Source: Gordonia sp. ABSL11-1
GTDB taxonomy: Bacteria; Actinomycetota; Actinomycetes; Mycobacteriales; Mycobacteriaceae
Direction of reading: 5' to 3'
Assembly: GCF_030315685.1 (NCBI RefSeq)
Contig: NZ_JASXSI010000006.1
Span: 62,001-126,000 of the forward strand
DNA length: 64,000 nt
A program made the position numbers and the translations under genes. The notes under the pieces are model-generated. The model was not told the origin of the DNA, did no database searches, and saw only the letters and a program-made list of their open reading frames with translations. Below, one piece after another: positions 16,641 to 25,687 of this stretch (within the stretch, counting starts at the first letter, position 1; each line of letters starts with the position of its first letter).

Positions 16641-18482
16641 ATGTGCGGAATTACCGGGTGGGTGGGTTTCACCAGCGAGATATCAAGCAAGAAGCGCATT
16701 CTCGAAGAGATGACCGCGACGATGAGCGATCGCGGACCGGATGATGTCGGAACCTACGTCGATGATCATGTGGGACTGGGACATCGCCGGCTGGCGATCA
16801 TCGACCTGCCGCTGGGTCACCAACCGATGGTGACCCCGACCGGCAGCGGGGACCTGGCCATCGTCTACAGCGGCGAGACGTACAACTTTCGTGAGCTGCG
16901 TACCGAACTGATCGCGGCGGGCCACGAGTTCCACACCGACAGCGACACCGAAGTCGTACTACGCGGTTATCTCGAGTGGGGAACCGCCGTGGTGGACCGA
17001 CTCAACGGCATGTACGCGTTCGCGATCTGGGACGGTCGCACCGAAGAGCTCGTCATGGTGCGGGACCGCTTGGGCATCAAGCCCTTCTACTTCTCCGAGA
17101 CGTCCGACGGTGTCGTGTTCGGCTCGGAGCCGAAAGCGATCCTCGCCAATCCCCGGGTCCCACACACCGTGGACGCCGACGGCTTCCGCGAGTTGTTTGC
17201 GGTCACCAAGGCACCGGGATGGTCGATGTGGAAACACATCCGGGAGGTCGAGCCGGGCACCGTGGTCACCGTCTCGCGAGACGGCTGCGCGACCCGCACC
17301 TACTGGTCGCTGCCCGCTCATCCACACCGCGACGGTCTCGACGACACCGTAGGGCACGTACGTGACCTGATGACCGACATCGTCGACCGGCAACTCGTCG
17401 CCGACGTACCTCGGTGCGTCCTGCTGTCCGGCGGACTGGACTCGAGCGCGCTCACCGGACTGGCCGCTGCGCGTCTCGGCGCCGAAGGCCAACGCGTGCA
17501 CAGCTATTCGGTCGACTTCGTCGATCAGGAGGACAACTTCCGGCCGGATGAGATGCGCGACACCCCGGACTCGCCCTTCGTGCGTGACGTGGCGTCCCAC
17601 GTCGGCTCGATGCACCGCGACGTCGTCCTCAACCCCGCCGACCTCACCGACCCCGACGTACGTCGGGCAGTCATCGGCGCCCGCGACATCCCGGCGGGCC
17701 TGGGCGACATGGACTCGTCGCTCTACCTGCTCTTCACGGCCATCCACGCCGAGTCGACGGTGGCGCTGTCCGGTGAGTCCGCCGACGAGGTGTTCGGCGG
17801 GTACCGATGGTTCTTCGACGACGAGGCCCGCGGGGCAGACACCTTCCCGTGGCTCGCGTTCGGAAGCGCCCTGACCCGGTCCCGCTATTCGATGCTCACG
17901 CCGGAGATGCAGCGCGTCCTCGACATCGACACCTACATCGCCGATCAGTACCGGACCGCGCTCGCCTCGATCCCGGAGGTCGACGGTGAGTCGGCAGACG
18001 AACGGCGCATGCGGGTGATCTGCCACCTCCACCTGACCCGCTTCGTACGGATGCTGCTCGATCGCAAGGACCGCGCATCGATGGCGGCGGGTCTCGAGGT
18101 GCGTGTGCCGTTCTGCGATCACCGTCTGGTCGAGTACGTCTACAACACCCCGTGGGCCTTCAAGACGTTCGACGGCCGGGAGAAGAGCCTGCTGCGTCAC
18201 GCGACGAAACACGTGTTGCCGCAGTCGGTGGTCGACCGCACGAAGTCGCCGTATCCGTCGACACAGGACGTCAAGTACACCGAGACGCTGCAGCATCAGC
18301 TCAGCGACATCGCCGCCGAATCCGGGCATCAGGTCTTCGATCTCGTCGACCGCCGGACCGTCAAGGACATGGTGTCAGCCGACGCGCATGCCATCGCTCC
18401 CGACGTGCGGACACAGATGGATCGTGTGCTCGATCTGTATCACTGGATCGAGATGTACTCGCCGGAACTCGAGGTTGCCTGA
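16641..18482 (+). CDS. asnB: Asparagine synthase (glutamine-hydrolysing)
   Basis: A 613-residue class II amidotransferase. The glutaminase domain starts with the required Cys2 (MCGITGWVGF) after Met removal and contains RGPDDVG. The synthase domain carries the ATP pyrophosphatase loop LLSGGLDSSAL (about residue 260) and later LSGESADEVFGGY and the C-terminal VRVPFCDHRLVEYVY. It forms asparagine from aspartate, ATP and glutamine; in mycobacteria a homologue instead amidates meso-diaminopimelate of peptidoglycan, so that role is also possible. It is transcribed alone from a promoter region with two palindromes and converges with the next gene. Confidence 0.9.
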   Translation: MCGITGWVGFTSEISSKKRILEEMTATMSDRGPDDVGTYVDDHVGLGHRRLAIIDLPLGHQPMVTPTGSGDLAIVYSGETYNFRELRTELIAAGHEFHTDSDTEVVLRGYLEWGTAVVDRLNGMYAFAIWDGRTEELVMVRDRLGIKPFYFSETSDGVVFGSEPKAILANPRVPHTVDADGFRELFAVTKAPGWSMWKHIREVEPGTVVTVSRDGCATRTYWSLPAHPHRDGLDDTVGHVRDLMTDIVDRQLVADVPRCVLLSGGLDSSALTGLAAARLGAEGQRVHSYSVDFVDQEDNFRPDEMRDTPDSPFVRDVASHVGSMHRDVVLNPADLTDPDVRRAVIGARDIPAGLGDMDSSLYLLFTAIHAESTVALSGESADEVFGGYRWFFDDEARGADTFPWLAFGSALTRSRYSMLTPEMQRVLDIDTYIADQYRTALASIPEVDGESADERRMRVICHLHLTRFVRMLLDRKDRASMAAGLEVRVPFCDHRLVEYVYNTPWAFKTFDGREKSLLRHATKHVLPQSVVDRTKSPYPSTQDVKYTETLQHQLSDIAAESGHQVFDLVDRRTVKDMVSADAHAIAPDVRTQMDRVLDLYHWIEMYSPELEVA

Positions 18483-18534
18483 CGCGCAGCGTCGTACGCC
18501 TCTCCCCAGGGGTCATCGTCGGGCGCCGAGAGCG

Positions 18535-18978
18535 TCAGGCGGTGACCCCGTCCGACGGCATCCGTCGCTGCACTGCCGGGATCACCGCACCGACGACGGC
18601 CCGAAGCAGGCCCTTCGTCATGTCGAGGTAGTCGAAGTAGTCCCGCCACACCGTGATCCGGCCATCGCCGATCTCGAAACGCCCGCACACCCAGAACCGG
18701 ATGGCGACGCGGCCGAACCGGAGCTCGTCGATCCGCTCGGTGAGGACGACCGGGCCGTCGGCCGAGACGTTGATCATCCGGTAGTCGAAGCCGGCCCACG
18801 AGGCCTTCTCGACCTGCCGGAAGATGCCCGCGACCTTCTTCTTCCCGTGCACGGTCGGCATCGAGACGTTCGTGTATGCGATGTCGTCGTCGACGTTCGC
18901 GAGGGCTGCGGCCACATCGTCACGGGCCAGGGCGTCGAGGAACGCGGTCACGATCTCGATCGGTGTCTGCGAGGTCAT
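18535..18978 (-). CDS. Limonene-1,2-epoxide hydrolase-family protein (EphG-like)
   Basis: A 147-residue cone-shaped SnoaL/LEH-fold protein. Length and sequence recall M. tuberculosis EphG (Rv2740). The catalytic Asp-Arg-Asp system of limonene epoxide hydrolases can be placed in ERIDELRFG (Arg and first Asp) and VWRDYFD (second Asp), and the activating Tyr and Asn in the AYTNVSMP segment. It would hydrolyse an epoxide, perhaps of a lipid or sterol, in the cytoplasm. The native substrate is unknown. It is monocistronic and points toward asnB. Confidence 0.82.
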   Translation of the reverse strand: MTSQTPIEIVTAFLDALARDDVAAALANVDDDIAYTNVSMPTVHGKKKVAGIFRQVEKASWAGFDYRMINVSADGPVVLTERIDELRFGRVAIRFWVCGRFEIGDGRITVWRDYFDYLDMTKGLLRAVVGAVIPAVQRRMPSDGVTA

Positions 18979-19079
18979 GCGGTTCAGTATGCCTGCGACG
19001 GGCGGTCACGCCGAACCCGAATCAACGCATCGCGCTGCGCTGCCCTGCGCGGGTCCGCGCCACCGTGGCCTGCGGTGAT

Positions 19080-19109
19080 GTGACACCGGCCCCGACCGTC
19101 GGCTATTCT
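19080..19109 (+). promoter_or_regulatory. Candidate sigma-A promoter for rplY-pth in a 305-bp intergenic region
   Basis: The gap 18979-19283 holds no gene I can support. Within it GTGACA (19080-19085) and TATTCT (19104-19109), spaced by 18 bp, resemble -35 and -10 elements oriented toward rplY. About 170 bp of GC-rich leader follow before the ribosome site GAGGAG ahead of the rplY ATG. I saw no clear terminator or riboswitch fold in the leader. Confidence 0.4.
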
Positions 19110-19283
19110 TGTCACCGTTGTCTCGGCGAGGGTGAGTGATCACCGTTATCGGCGCGACCATCGCGGATCTCCTCCCCGGGCCTTCGACGCCCGCACAGGC
19201 TGGTTCTCGGTCGTTGCCGTTCGTCGCGACCCCCGAAGACCACCGCGGTTCGTCGAAAGAACCGCACAACGAGGAGAAGCACC

Positions 19284-19928
19284 ATGGCCACCCAGACCAG
19301 CAAGCTGACCGTCAGCACCCGCTCCGAGAAGGGCAAGGGCGCCGCGCGTCGCGCCCGTCGCGCCGGCAACGTCCCCGCCGTCCTCTACGGCCACGGCACC
19401 GACCCGCAGCACCTGAGCCTGCCGGCCCTCGAACTGGCCGCCATCCTGCGTAACAACGGCACCAACGCGATCATCGACCTGGACATCGAGGGTGCGAGCC
19501 AGCTCGCGCTGACCAAGCAGGTCGACGTCCACCCGATCCGCAATTACATCGAGCACGTCGACCTCCTGGTCATCCGCCGCGGCGAGAAGGTCACCGTCGA
19601 CGTCACCATCGTCGTCGAGGGCGACGCCGCGCCGGGCACCCTGGTCGTGCAGGACGCCAGCGTCGTCGAGATCGAGGCCGACGCCCTCTCGATCCCCGAG
19701 CAGATCACCGTCAACGTCGAGGGTATCGAGGCCGGCAACGCCGTGCACGGCTCCGACCTGGACCTGCCGGAGGGTGTCACCCTGATCAGCGACCCCGAGG
19801 TCCTGATCGTCGCGGTCAACGAGGCCCCGACCACCTCCGAGCTCGAGGAAGAGGCCGAAGAGGCCGGCGCCGAGACCCCCGGCTCCGACGAGGAGGAGCA
19901 GGCTCCCGCGGACGAGTCCGCAGAGTAA
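19284..19928 (+). CDS. rplY: 50S ribosomal protein L25/general stress protein Ctc
   Basis: A 214-residue L25 of the long TL5/Ctc type. The N-terminal L25 domain (residues 1-95, with [24 protein letters not shown]) binds 5S rRNA. The C-terminal TL5-type beta domain follows, including [20 protein letters not shown], and the protein ends in a strongly acidic tail rich in Glu and Asp. It is probably co-transcribed with pth, 22 bp downstream, the usual actinobacterial arrangement. Ribosome site GAGGAG precedes the ATG. Confidence 0.95.
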   Translation: MATQTSKLTVSTRSEKGKGAARRARRAGNVPAVLYGHGTDPQHLSLPALELAAILRNNGTNAIIDLDIEGASQLALTKQVDVHPIRNYIEHVDLLVIRRGEKVTVDVTIVVEGDAAPGTLVVQDASVVEIEADALSIPEQITVNVEGIEAGNAVHGSDLDLPEGVTLISDPEVLIVAVNEAPTTSELEEEAEEAGAETPGSDEEEQAPADESAE

Positions 19929-19949
19929 CCCACTGCTCACCACTGATCA

Positions 19950-20516
19950 GTGAAATTGATTGTCGGACTGGGTAACCCCGGTCCGAAGTACGAGAAGACG
20001 AGGCACAACATCGGCGCGATGGTCGCCGATGGCCTCGTCGCCTCGGTCGGCGAGCGGTGGAAGCTGCACAAGAAGTCGGGTGCCGAGGTCGCCCCGATCA
20101 CCCTCGCCGGCCGGCAGGCACTCATCGCGAAGCCGCGCAATTTCATGAACGAATGCGGCCGCCAGATCGGGCCGCTGGCGAAGTTCTACAACGTCGCCCC
20201 CGACGACCTGATCGTGCTCCACGACGAGCTCGACATCGACTTCGGGCTCGTGCGGCTCAAACAAGGTGGCGGCGAGGGCGGTCACAACGGTCTGCGCTCG
20301 ATCAGCCAGGCCATCGGGTCGCGTGACTATCTCCGCGTCCGGCTCGGCATCGGCCGCCCGCCGGGCCGACAGGATCCGGCCGACTTCGTGCTGAAGCCGT
20401 TCGGGTCGGCGGCGCGCGCCGACGTCGAACTGCTGATCGGCAACGGTGTCGATGCGACCGAGCTGCTCGTGGCCCAAGGCCTCGAGTCCGCGCAGAATCT
20501 CGTCCACGCCTGGTGA
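19950..20516 (+). CDS. pth: Peptidyl-tRNA hydrolase
   Basis: A 188-residue Pth that releases tRNA from peptidyl-tRNAs dropped by ribosomes. The N-terminal signature [17 protein letters not shown] contains the catalytic His; the central region has [10 protein letters not shown] and the Asp-containing HDELDIDFG, followed by [12 protein letters not shown]. The GTG at 19950 is the only start that gives a full-length protein. It is the second gene of the rplY-pth pair. In M. tuberculosis the next core genes are pks16 and ispE; here about 24 kb of other genes intervene. Confidence 0.95.
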   Translation: MKLIVGLGNPGPKYEKTRHNIGAMVADGLVASVGERWKLHKKSGAEVAPITLAGRQALIAKPRNFMNECGRQIGPLAKFYNVAPDDLIVLHDELDIDFGLVRLKQGGGEGGHNGLRSISQAIGSRDYLRVRLGIGRPPGRQDPADFVLKPFGSAARADVELLIGNGVDATELLVAQGLESAQNLVHAW

Positions 20517-20581
20517 CCTGAGCCGGCGGTCCACCCGCGTCGATCACTGCGCACCCGTGCGCGTGATGCGACGATCGAACG

Positions 20582-22396
20582 GTGTCGGATGCAGCCCTGA
20601 GTCTCGTCATCCTCGGCGTGACCGTTGCGCTGTTCATCGTCAACCGACTGCCCGTCGGGGTCGTCGCGATCGGCTCGGCCCTGGCCCTGTACTTCTGCGG
20701 ACTCGTCAGCGTCGACGACATGACCAGTGGTCTCGGCGCAACCGTCATCGTGTTCATCGCCGCCCTGTTCGTCGTCAGCGAGGGACTCGAGGCGTCCGGG
20801 ATCACCACCTGGGTCGGGCACACCATGACCCGCATCGCGGGGGACGCACCGACGCGGGTCATCACGGTCGTCATGATCCTCGCCGCGCTGCTGGCCGCAC
20901 TCATCACCGTCAACGGAGCCGCCGCGGCGCTCGTACCGGTGACCGTTGCCCTCGCCCGTCACGCCGACATGCTGCCGTCGCGCGTGCTGATCCCGCTCGC
21001 GTACGGATGCAGCGCCGGATCGCTGCTGACGCTGTCGGGCAGCCCGGTCAACGTGATCATCGACGAGGCGATGGTCGACCGGTCCGGCGACGGATTCGGG
21101 TACTTCGAGTTCGGTGTCGTCGGCGTCCCGCTCGTCGTGGTGACCGTCGCGATCACCACGCTGACCGGCCGTCGTGCGCTTCCGCGACGCGAATCGACCA
21201 CTCTCCCGGACGATTTCAGCGACTACGTCGGGACGGTGACAGATCACTACGGGCTCGGTGACCGGCTCTTCCGGCTCCATGTGGACACCGGTTCGGCCGT
21301 CGTCGGGGCTGTCCTCACCGACATCGAGGTCGGTGACGGTGTCGTCGCCGTCGCCGCACAGCGCGAGGCCACCGCCGCCGTCCTCGACCCCGGCCAACCA
21401 CTCGAGGACGGTGACGTGATCGTGGTGTCCGGGCCCGGGACGGCCGTCACCGAGGCCGCCCGCCGGCTCGGCCTCACCGTCGAGGACATTGCGGGACGAC
21501 ACCCACGCTCGGGCAGACTGATCGACCGCGACACCGGCCTGTCCGAGGTGGTCATCCCGCCACGGTCCGAGTGGATCGGCGACCGAGCGGTGGCCGGCAT
21601 GGTCCGCGCCGACGACGGCCTGCTCGTGTTGTCGATCCGCCGCCGCAGCCGTGACGTCGGACCGCGGGCCGTCGAGCTCGGCGAAGGCGACACCCTCCTC
21701 GTGCACGGCCCGTGGCGCGCGATCGACGCGTTGGCCGCCGACCGCCGGGTGCTGGTGGTCGCATCGTCGGAAGCCCTGCGGCGCCAGACCGTACCGCTGG
21801 GCCGCAGCGCCCCACGCGCGGCCGCGATCCTGGTGGCGATGATCGTCCTGCTCGCGACCGGCGTGGTGCCCGCCGTCGTCGCGGCGCTGCTCGCGGCACT
21901 GGCGATGATCCTCACCGGGGTCATCACCACCGATCATGCGTACCGCGCTATCGCGTGGCCCACGCTCGTGCTGATCGCGGCGCTGATCCCGATGTCGACG
22001 GCGATCGCCGACAGCGGCGGCGCCGAGCTGGTGGCACGCCCGATCGTCGACCTGGTGGCCGATCACAGCCCGTACGTCCTGCTCATCATGCTGTTCCTGC
22101 TGACCGCGGCCCTCGGCCAGTTCATCTCCAACGCCGCGACGGTGCTCATCGTCATCCCGATCGCGCTCGCCGCGGCGGCGGACGTCGGCGTCGACGCCCG
22201 GCCCGTGCTGATGCTGGTGTGCGTCGCGGGTGCGGCCTCCTTGCTGACGCCGATCGCCACGCCGGCGAACATGATCGTGATGACACCGGGTGGCTACCGG
22301 TTCGGCGACTACTGGCGGCTCGGTGTGCCGATCATGGCCGGGTGGCTGGTGGTCGCGCTGCTGGTGATCCCGGCGGTCTGGCCCCTCTCCGGGTGA
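20582..22396 (+). CDS. SLC13/DASS-type anion transporter with two internal TrkA-C domains
   Basis: A 604-residue inner-membrane protein of the ArsB/NhaD-DASS superfamily. Membrane helices occupy roughly residues 5-195 and 410-600. Between them lie two TrkA-C (RCK_C) regulatory domains, recognisable by VLTDIEVGDGVVAVAAQRE and the following beta-rich repeats. Helical-hairpin signatures SGSPVNVIID and the later TPANMIVMTPGGY are typical of the substrate and sodium site. Likely substrates are sulfate, di- or tricarboxylates. Start is a GTG at 20582. It stands alone between pth and fabH-like genes. Confidence 0.85.
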   Translation: MSDAALSLVILGVTVALFIVNRLPVGVVAIGSALALYFCGLVSVDDMTSGLGATVIVFIAALFVVSEGLEASGITTWVGHTMTRIAGDAPTRVITVVMILAALLAALITVNGAAAALVPVTVALARHADMLPSRVLIPLAYGCSAGSLLTLSGSPVNVIIDEAMVDRSGDGFGYFEFGVVGVPLVVVTVAITTLTGRRALPRRESTTLPDDFSDYVGTVTDHYGLGDRLFRLHVDTGSAVVGAVLTDIEVGDGVVAVAAQREATAAVLDPGQPLEDGDVIVVSGPGTAVTEAARRLGLTVEDIAGRHPRSGRLIDRDTGLSEVVIPPRSEWIGDRAVAGMVRADDGLLVLSIRRRSRDVGPRAVELGEGDTLLVHGPWRAIDALAADRRVLVVASSEALRRQTVPLGRSAPRAAAILVAMIVLLATGVVPAVVAALLAALAMILTGVITTDHAYRAIAWPTLVLIAALIPMSTAIADSGGAELVARPIVDLVADHSPYVLLIMLFLLTAALGQFISNAATVLIVIPIALAAAADVGVDARPVLMLVCVAGAASLLTPIATPANMIVMTPGGYRFGDYWRLGVPIMAGWLVVALLVIPAVWPLSG

Positions 22397-22568
22397 GCGG
22401 CGCGGCCGGCGACGCTCTCCGGCGTGCGCGGGACCGCCGACGGGATCCGCCGGCGAAAGCCCAGGTGAACGCGACATGGACGAAACGGGACCAAAGCCTG
22501 CCTCGGGCCGATGCGGCGACGCCTACAATCACACTCGCCCACGATTTCATCGATGAACGGAGACAACG

Positions 22569-23630
22569 GTGGCGATTGCTGCGCGGAGCGGACATCGATG
22601 CGTCGCGATGCTCGGGATCGGCGCCTACCGACCCACACGCCTCGTCAGCAACGACGAGGTGTGCGAGGTCCTCGACTCGTCGGACGAATGGATCTTCGAG
22701 CGCAGCGGCATCCGCAACCGTCGGTGGATCAGCGGCGACGAGACCGCACGATCGATGGCCGCCGAGGCCGCCGGACGGGCCATCCGCAACTCGGGCGTAC
22801 CGAAGGACAAGATCGGCGCGCTGATCTTGGCCACGAACAGCTGGAAGACCAAGATCCCGCACGGCGGTCCCATCATCGCGTTCGACATCGGCCTCAACGG
22901 GATTCCCGCCTATGACGTCGCCGCCGGCTGCGGTGGCTTCGGCTACGGACTCGGCATCGCCGCGGACACCGTCCGCGCCGGGTCGGCCGAGTACGTGCTC
23001 GTCGTCGGCGTCGAGACGATGTCGGTGGTGATGGAGCCGACCGATCGCAACACCGCCTTCATCTTCGGCGACGGGGCCGGCGCCGTGGTCGTCGGACCGA
23101 GCGAAGAGAACGGCATCTCCCCGACCGTCTGGGGCAGCGACGGTGAGAACGCCGAGGCGATCGGCCAGAACTACGACATCCCCGAGTACATGGACCGCGC
23201 CCAGGAGTGGCAGCACAAGGATCCCGAGAGCGAACCGGTCGGTCGGATGGTCGTGACCATGCAGGGCTCACGCGTGTTCCGGTGGGCGGCCATCACCCTG
23301 CCGAAGGCACTGACGACCGTGCTGGAGACCTCGGGCGTCAGCATCGACGACATCGAGGTGTTCGTCCCGCATCAGGCCAACGCCCGGATCAACGAACTCA
23401 TGAAGAAGAACCTCGGCCTCGCCGACGACGTCCCGATGGCCAACGACATCGAGAACACCGGCAACACGTCGGCGGCCTCGATCCCGTTGGCCATGGAGGA
23501 GATGCTCGCCAGCGGAAAGGCCAAGGGCGGTCAGACCGCGTTGCTGCTCGGGTTCGGCGCCGGCCTCAGCTATGCGGGTGCGGTCGTCACGCTGCCACCG
23601 GCGCCGAAGGAGTCGAGCCTCGAGGGGTGA
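22569..23630 (+). CDS. fabH: Beta-ketoacyl-ACP synthase III-like enzyme (paralogue 1)
   Basis: A 353-residue KAS III-family condensing enzyme. Catalytic Cys121 (VAAGCGGFGYG), His268 (VPHQANARI) and Asn299 ([10 protein letters not shown]) are all present, as is the SSDEWI segment near the acyl-CoA site. Compared with FabH it has a long extra stretch around residues 200-225 (AQEWQHKDPESEP). It would join an acyl-CoA starter with malonyl-ACP, or catalyse a related acyl transfer. A second paralogue (26408-27424) shares many blocks. The GTG start lies at 22569. Function in a lipid or small-molecule pathway linked to the neighbouring exporter is inference. Confidence 0.85.
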   Translation: MAIAARSGHRCVAMLGIGAYRPTRLVSNDEVCEVLDSSDEWIFERSGIRNRRWISGDETARSMAAEAAGRAIRNSGVPKDKIGALILATNSWKTKIPHGGPIIAFDIGLNGIPAYDVAAGCGGFGYGLGIAADTVRAGSAEYVLVVGVETMSVVMEPTDRNTAFIFGDGAGAVVVGPSEENGISPTVWGSDGENAEAIGQNYDIPEYMDRAQEWQHKDPESEPVGRMVVTMQGSRVFRWAAITLPKALTTVLETSGVSIDDIEVFVPHQANARINELMKKNLGLADDVPMANDIENTGNTSAASIPLAMEEMLASGKAKGGQTALLLGFGAGLSYAGAVVTLPPAPKESSLEG

Positions 23631-23640
23631 TTCGTCCCCG

Positions 23641-23685
23641 CGCCCTTCGAGACGCTCGCGAGTTCGCTCCTCGGGGATCGACGGA
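23641..23685. repeat. Diverged copy of a dispersed intergenic palindromic repeat
   Basis: The convergent gap between the KAS III gene and the exporter permease contains CGCCCTTCGAGACGCTCGCG followed by AGTTCGCTCCTCGGGGATCG. This resembles, from memory, the common Gordonia/Rhodococcus intergenic sequence in which CCCTTCGAGACGCTCGC is followed by GCTCCTCAGGGACC. The copy here is imperfect and may act as a convergent terminator. No second copy was noticed in this window. Confidence 0.35.
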
Positions 23686-23686
23686 C

Positions 23687-24448
23687 CTAGGCGTTTTCCT
23701 TGCGGAAGACCGCAGTGCCCCACCAGGTTCCGAGCGCACCCAGGATGAGCGCGGTGATCAGGCCCCACGCGACCGATGAGGTGAGGATGTCACCGGCGAA
23801 GCTGTCGCGGACGCCGTCGACGATCCAGCGGAACGGCATGAAGTCACTCAGCCGCTGAAGCCACGTCGGGCCCAGCGTCATCGGCAGGAGGATGCCCGAC
23901 AGCAGCAGCACCGGCATCATCACCATGTTGATCACGGGCGCCATGACGTCCTCGCTCTTCGTGGTGAGCGCCAGCGCGTTCGACGCAGCGGCGCAGGCAC
24001 CGCCGACGATGAGCGTGATCAGGATGCCGACCACGATCCCCACGAACGACCCGCGCATCCCCATGATCAGGCCGAGTACGACGAGGATCACCGCCTGGAC
24101 GAACAGTTGGAGGACATCGCGCCACAGGCGACCGGTGAGCAGGGCGGTGCGGCTGGCCGGGGTGACGCGCTCGGCCTCGATCACACCTTCACGCCATTCC
24201 CCGATCAGGCTGAAACCGGCGAAGAAGGCGCCGAAGATGCCGAGCTGCACCAGGAGTCCGGGCACCAGGAACGTGTAGGCGTTGTCGGCGCCGCCGGGGA
24301 ACTGCGCGACCAGTGGTTTGAGCAGGGGACCGAACAACAGGAGGTAGAGCACCGGCTGCATGACGCCGATGAGCACCCACGCGGGATTGCGGAGATTCAT
24401 CCGGATCTGACGCCGGAACACGATGTGACTCTCTCGGAGGAATGTCAT
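23687..24448 (-). CDS. drrB: ABC exporter permease, DrrB type
   Basis: A 253-residue ABC-2 permease with about six membrane helices. It opens with IRMNLRNPAWVLIGVMQPVLYLLLFGPLL, typical of DrrB-like export permeases, and has VMMPVLLLSGILLPM in the fifth-helix area. With the ATPase encoded immediately upstream (ATGA overlap) it forms an exporter for hydrophobic compounds, as for daunorubicin in Streptomyces or lipids such as phthiocerol dimycocerosate in mycobacteria. The substrate here is unknown. Confidence 0.88.
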   Translation of the reverse strand: MTFLRESHIVFRRQIRMNLRNPAWVLIGVMQPVLYLLLFGPLLKPLVAQFPGGADNAYTFLVPGLLVQLGIFGAFFAGFSLIGEWREGVIEAERVTPASRTALLTGRLWRDVLQLFVQAVILVVLGLIMGMRGSFVGIVVGILITLIVGGACAAASNALALTTKSEDVMAPVINMVMMPVLLLSGILLPMTLGPTWLQRLSDFMPFRWIVDGVRDSFAGDILTSSVAWGLITALILGALGTWWGTAVFRKENA

Positions 24449-25470
24449 GACTGCGAAACTCCTTGGGCGGGAATACCTTCGGCAACGTTCTGCTCGTCGG
24501 CAGGATTTTCGTCCTGCGCGTCACGCAGCGAACGGCCGGTGAGGGTGAGGAAGACGTCGTCGAGGGTGGGACGGATGACCTCGATGGAATCCAATGACAC
24601 ACCGGAGGAGTCGAGATCGCGCAGCAGTCCCGGCACCTCGCGGCCGGCACGACGGACACGGCCGCGCACGTGCCGTCCGTCCGTGTCGACCTCGGTGCCG
24701 ATCGACTCGAGCTTGCGCGCGGTGACCGACACGTGTACGTCGTCGGCGACCTCGAGCGCCACGAGATCACCGGACACCTGGGCCTTCAGATTGTCGGCCG
24801 TGTCCGCGGCGACGATCTTGCCGTTGTCGATGATGATGATCCGATCGGAGAGCTCGTCGGCCTCGTCGAGATAGTGGGTGGTCAGGAACACGGTCGCACC
24901 CTGCTGCGTCCGCAACCGCCGAATGTGTTCCCAGAGATTCGCCCGCGCCTGCGGATCCAGGCCGGTGGTCGGCTCGTCGAGGAAGACCAGGGTCGGGTCG
25001 TGCACGAGGCCCATGACGATGTCGAGCCGGCGCTTCTGGCCGCCGGACATGTTCTTCGGCATCCGTTCCCACAGCCCGTCGAGCTGCAACTGGGTGAACA
25101 GCTCCTTGCCCCGCTTGGTCGCCTGGGCGCGCGACATACCGTAGAGCATGCCGTGGTCGACGACCTCGTCCCCGGCCTGCGCCTGACTGAATGTGCCACC
25201 CGCCTGGGAGACATATCCGATGCTGCGGCGCACCATCACGGCGTCCTTGACGACGTCGTAGCCGTTGACGGTCGCGGTGCCGGCCGTCGGGCGCAGCAAC
25301 GTCGTCAGCATCCGCAGGGTCGTGGTCTTGCCGGCGCCGTTGGGCCCCAGGAAGCCGACGACCTCCCCCTCGGAGATGTCGAGAGCGACGCCGTCGACGG
25401 CGCGGACCTCCTTCTTCTGTTTCCCCCGGCCGGTGTGGAATGTCTGTACCAGCCCACGTGCGTGGATCAT
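24445..25470 (-). CDS. drrA: ABC exporter ATPase, DrrA type
   Basis: A 341-residue ATPase of the DrrA subfamily. Visible are Walker A GPNGAGKTTT, the DrrA-like Q-loop region SIGYVSQAGG, signature MSGGQKRRLDI, Walker B LVFLDEPTTGLD and switch His in LTTHYLDEA. The C-terminal 110 residues include the DrrA-type VIRPTLDDVFLTLTG that stabilises the complex with DrrB. The ATG at 25470 with GGAGAGAGGAG upstream is preferred over an open extension. A PadR regulator is divergently encoded and a palindrome lies 49 bp upstream of this start. Confidence 0.9.
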   Translation of the reverse strand: MIHARGLVQTFHTGRGKQKKEVRAVDGVALDISEGEVVGFLGPNGAGKTTTLRMLTTLLRPTAGTATVNGYDVVKDAVMVRRSIGYVSQAGGTFSQAQAGDEVVDHGMLYGMSRAQATKRGKELFTQLQLDGLWERMPKNMSGGQKRRLDIVMGLVHDPTLVFLDEPTTGLDPQARANLWEHIRRLRTQQGATVFLTTHYLDEADELSDRIIIIDNGKIVAADTADNLKAQVSGDLVALEVADDVHVSVTARKLESIGTEVDTDGRHVRGRVRRAGREVPGLLRDLDSSGVSLDSIEVIRPTLDDVFLTLTGRSLRDAQDENPADEQNVAEGIPAQGVSQS

Positions 25471-25518
25471 GAGTCTCCTCTCTCCATCCGTGTCGTCGCG
25501 GCGGACACCGCCTGACAC

Positions 25519-25534
25519 TATTCAAGTTTGAATA
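25519..25534. promoter_or_regulatory. Candidate PadR operator (7-bp inverted repeat)
   Basis: TATTCAA-GT-TTGAATA is a perfect inverted repeat of 7-bp arms in the 217-bp gap between the divergent drrAB and PadR genes, and it is AT-rich in a GC-rich context. PadR repressors usually bind such AT-rich palindromes near the promoters of exporters they control, so this is the best operator candidate. Confidence 0.6.
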
Positions 25535-25687
25535 TCTGCATGAGTTTTCCAGTGGATACATCAGAAGTCAACGACGAAATCCGACGCCACCACGGTGAGA
25601 CTGACTCGCCTCTCCCTGAGGATTCATCGAATTGAGGTCGACCAGTGTCCTGGTGAGCACGCCATCGGCGAACTACCGTCGTCAGTC

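Noticed and set aside
20327..22477. A 716-codon open frame on the minus strand opposite pth and the DASS transporter.
   Set aside because: Its translation is rich in Arg, Asp, His and Gly with no domain; it is a shadow of the third codon positions of the transporter gene, which has clear helices.
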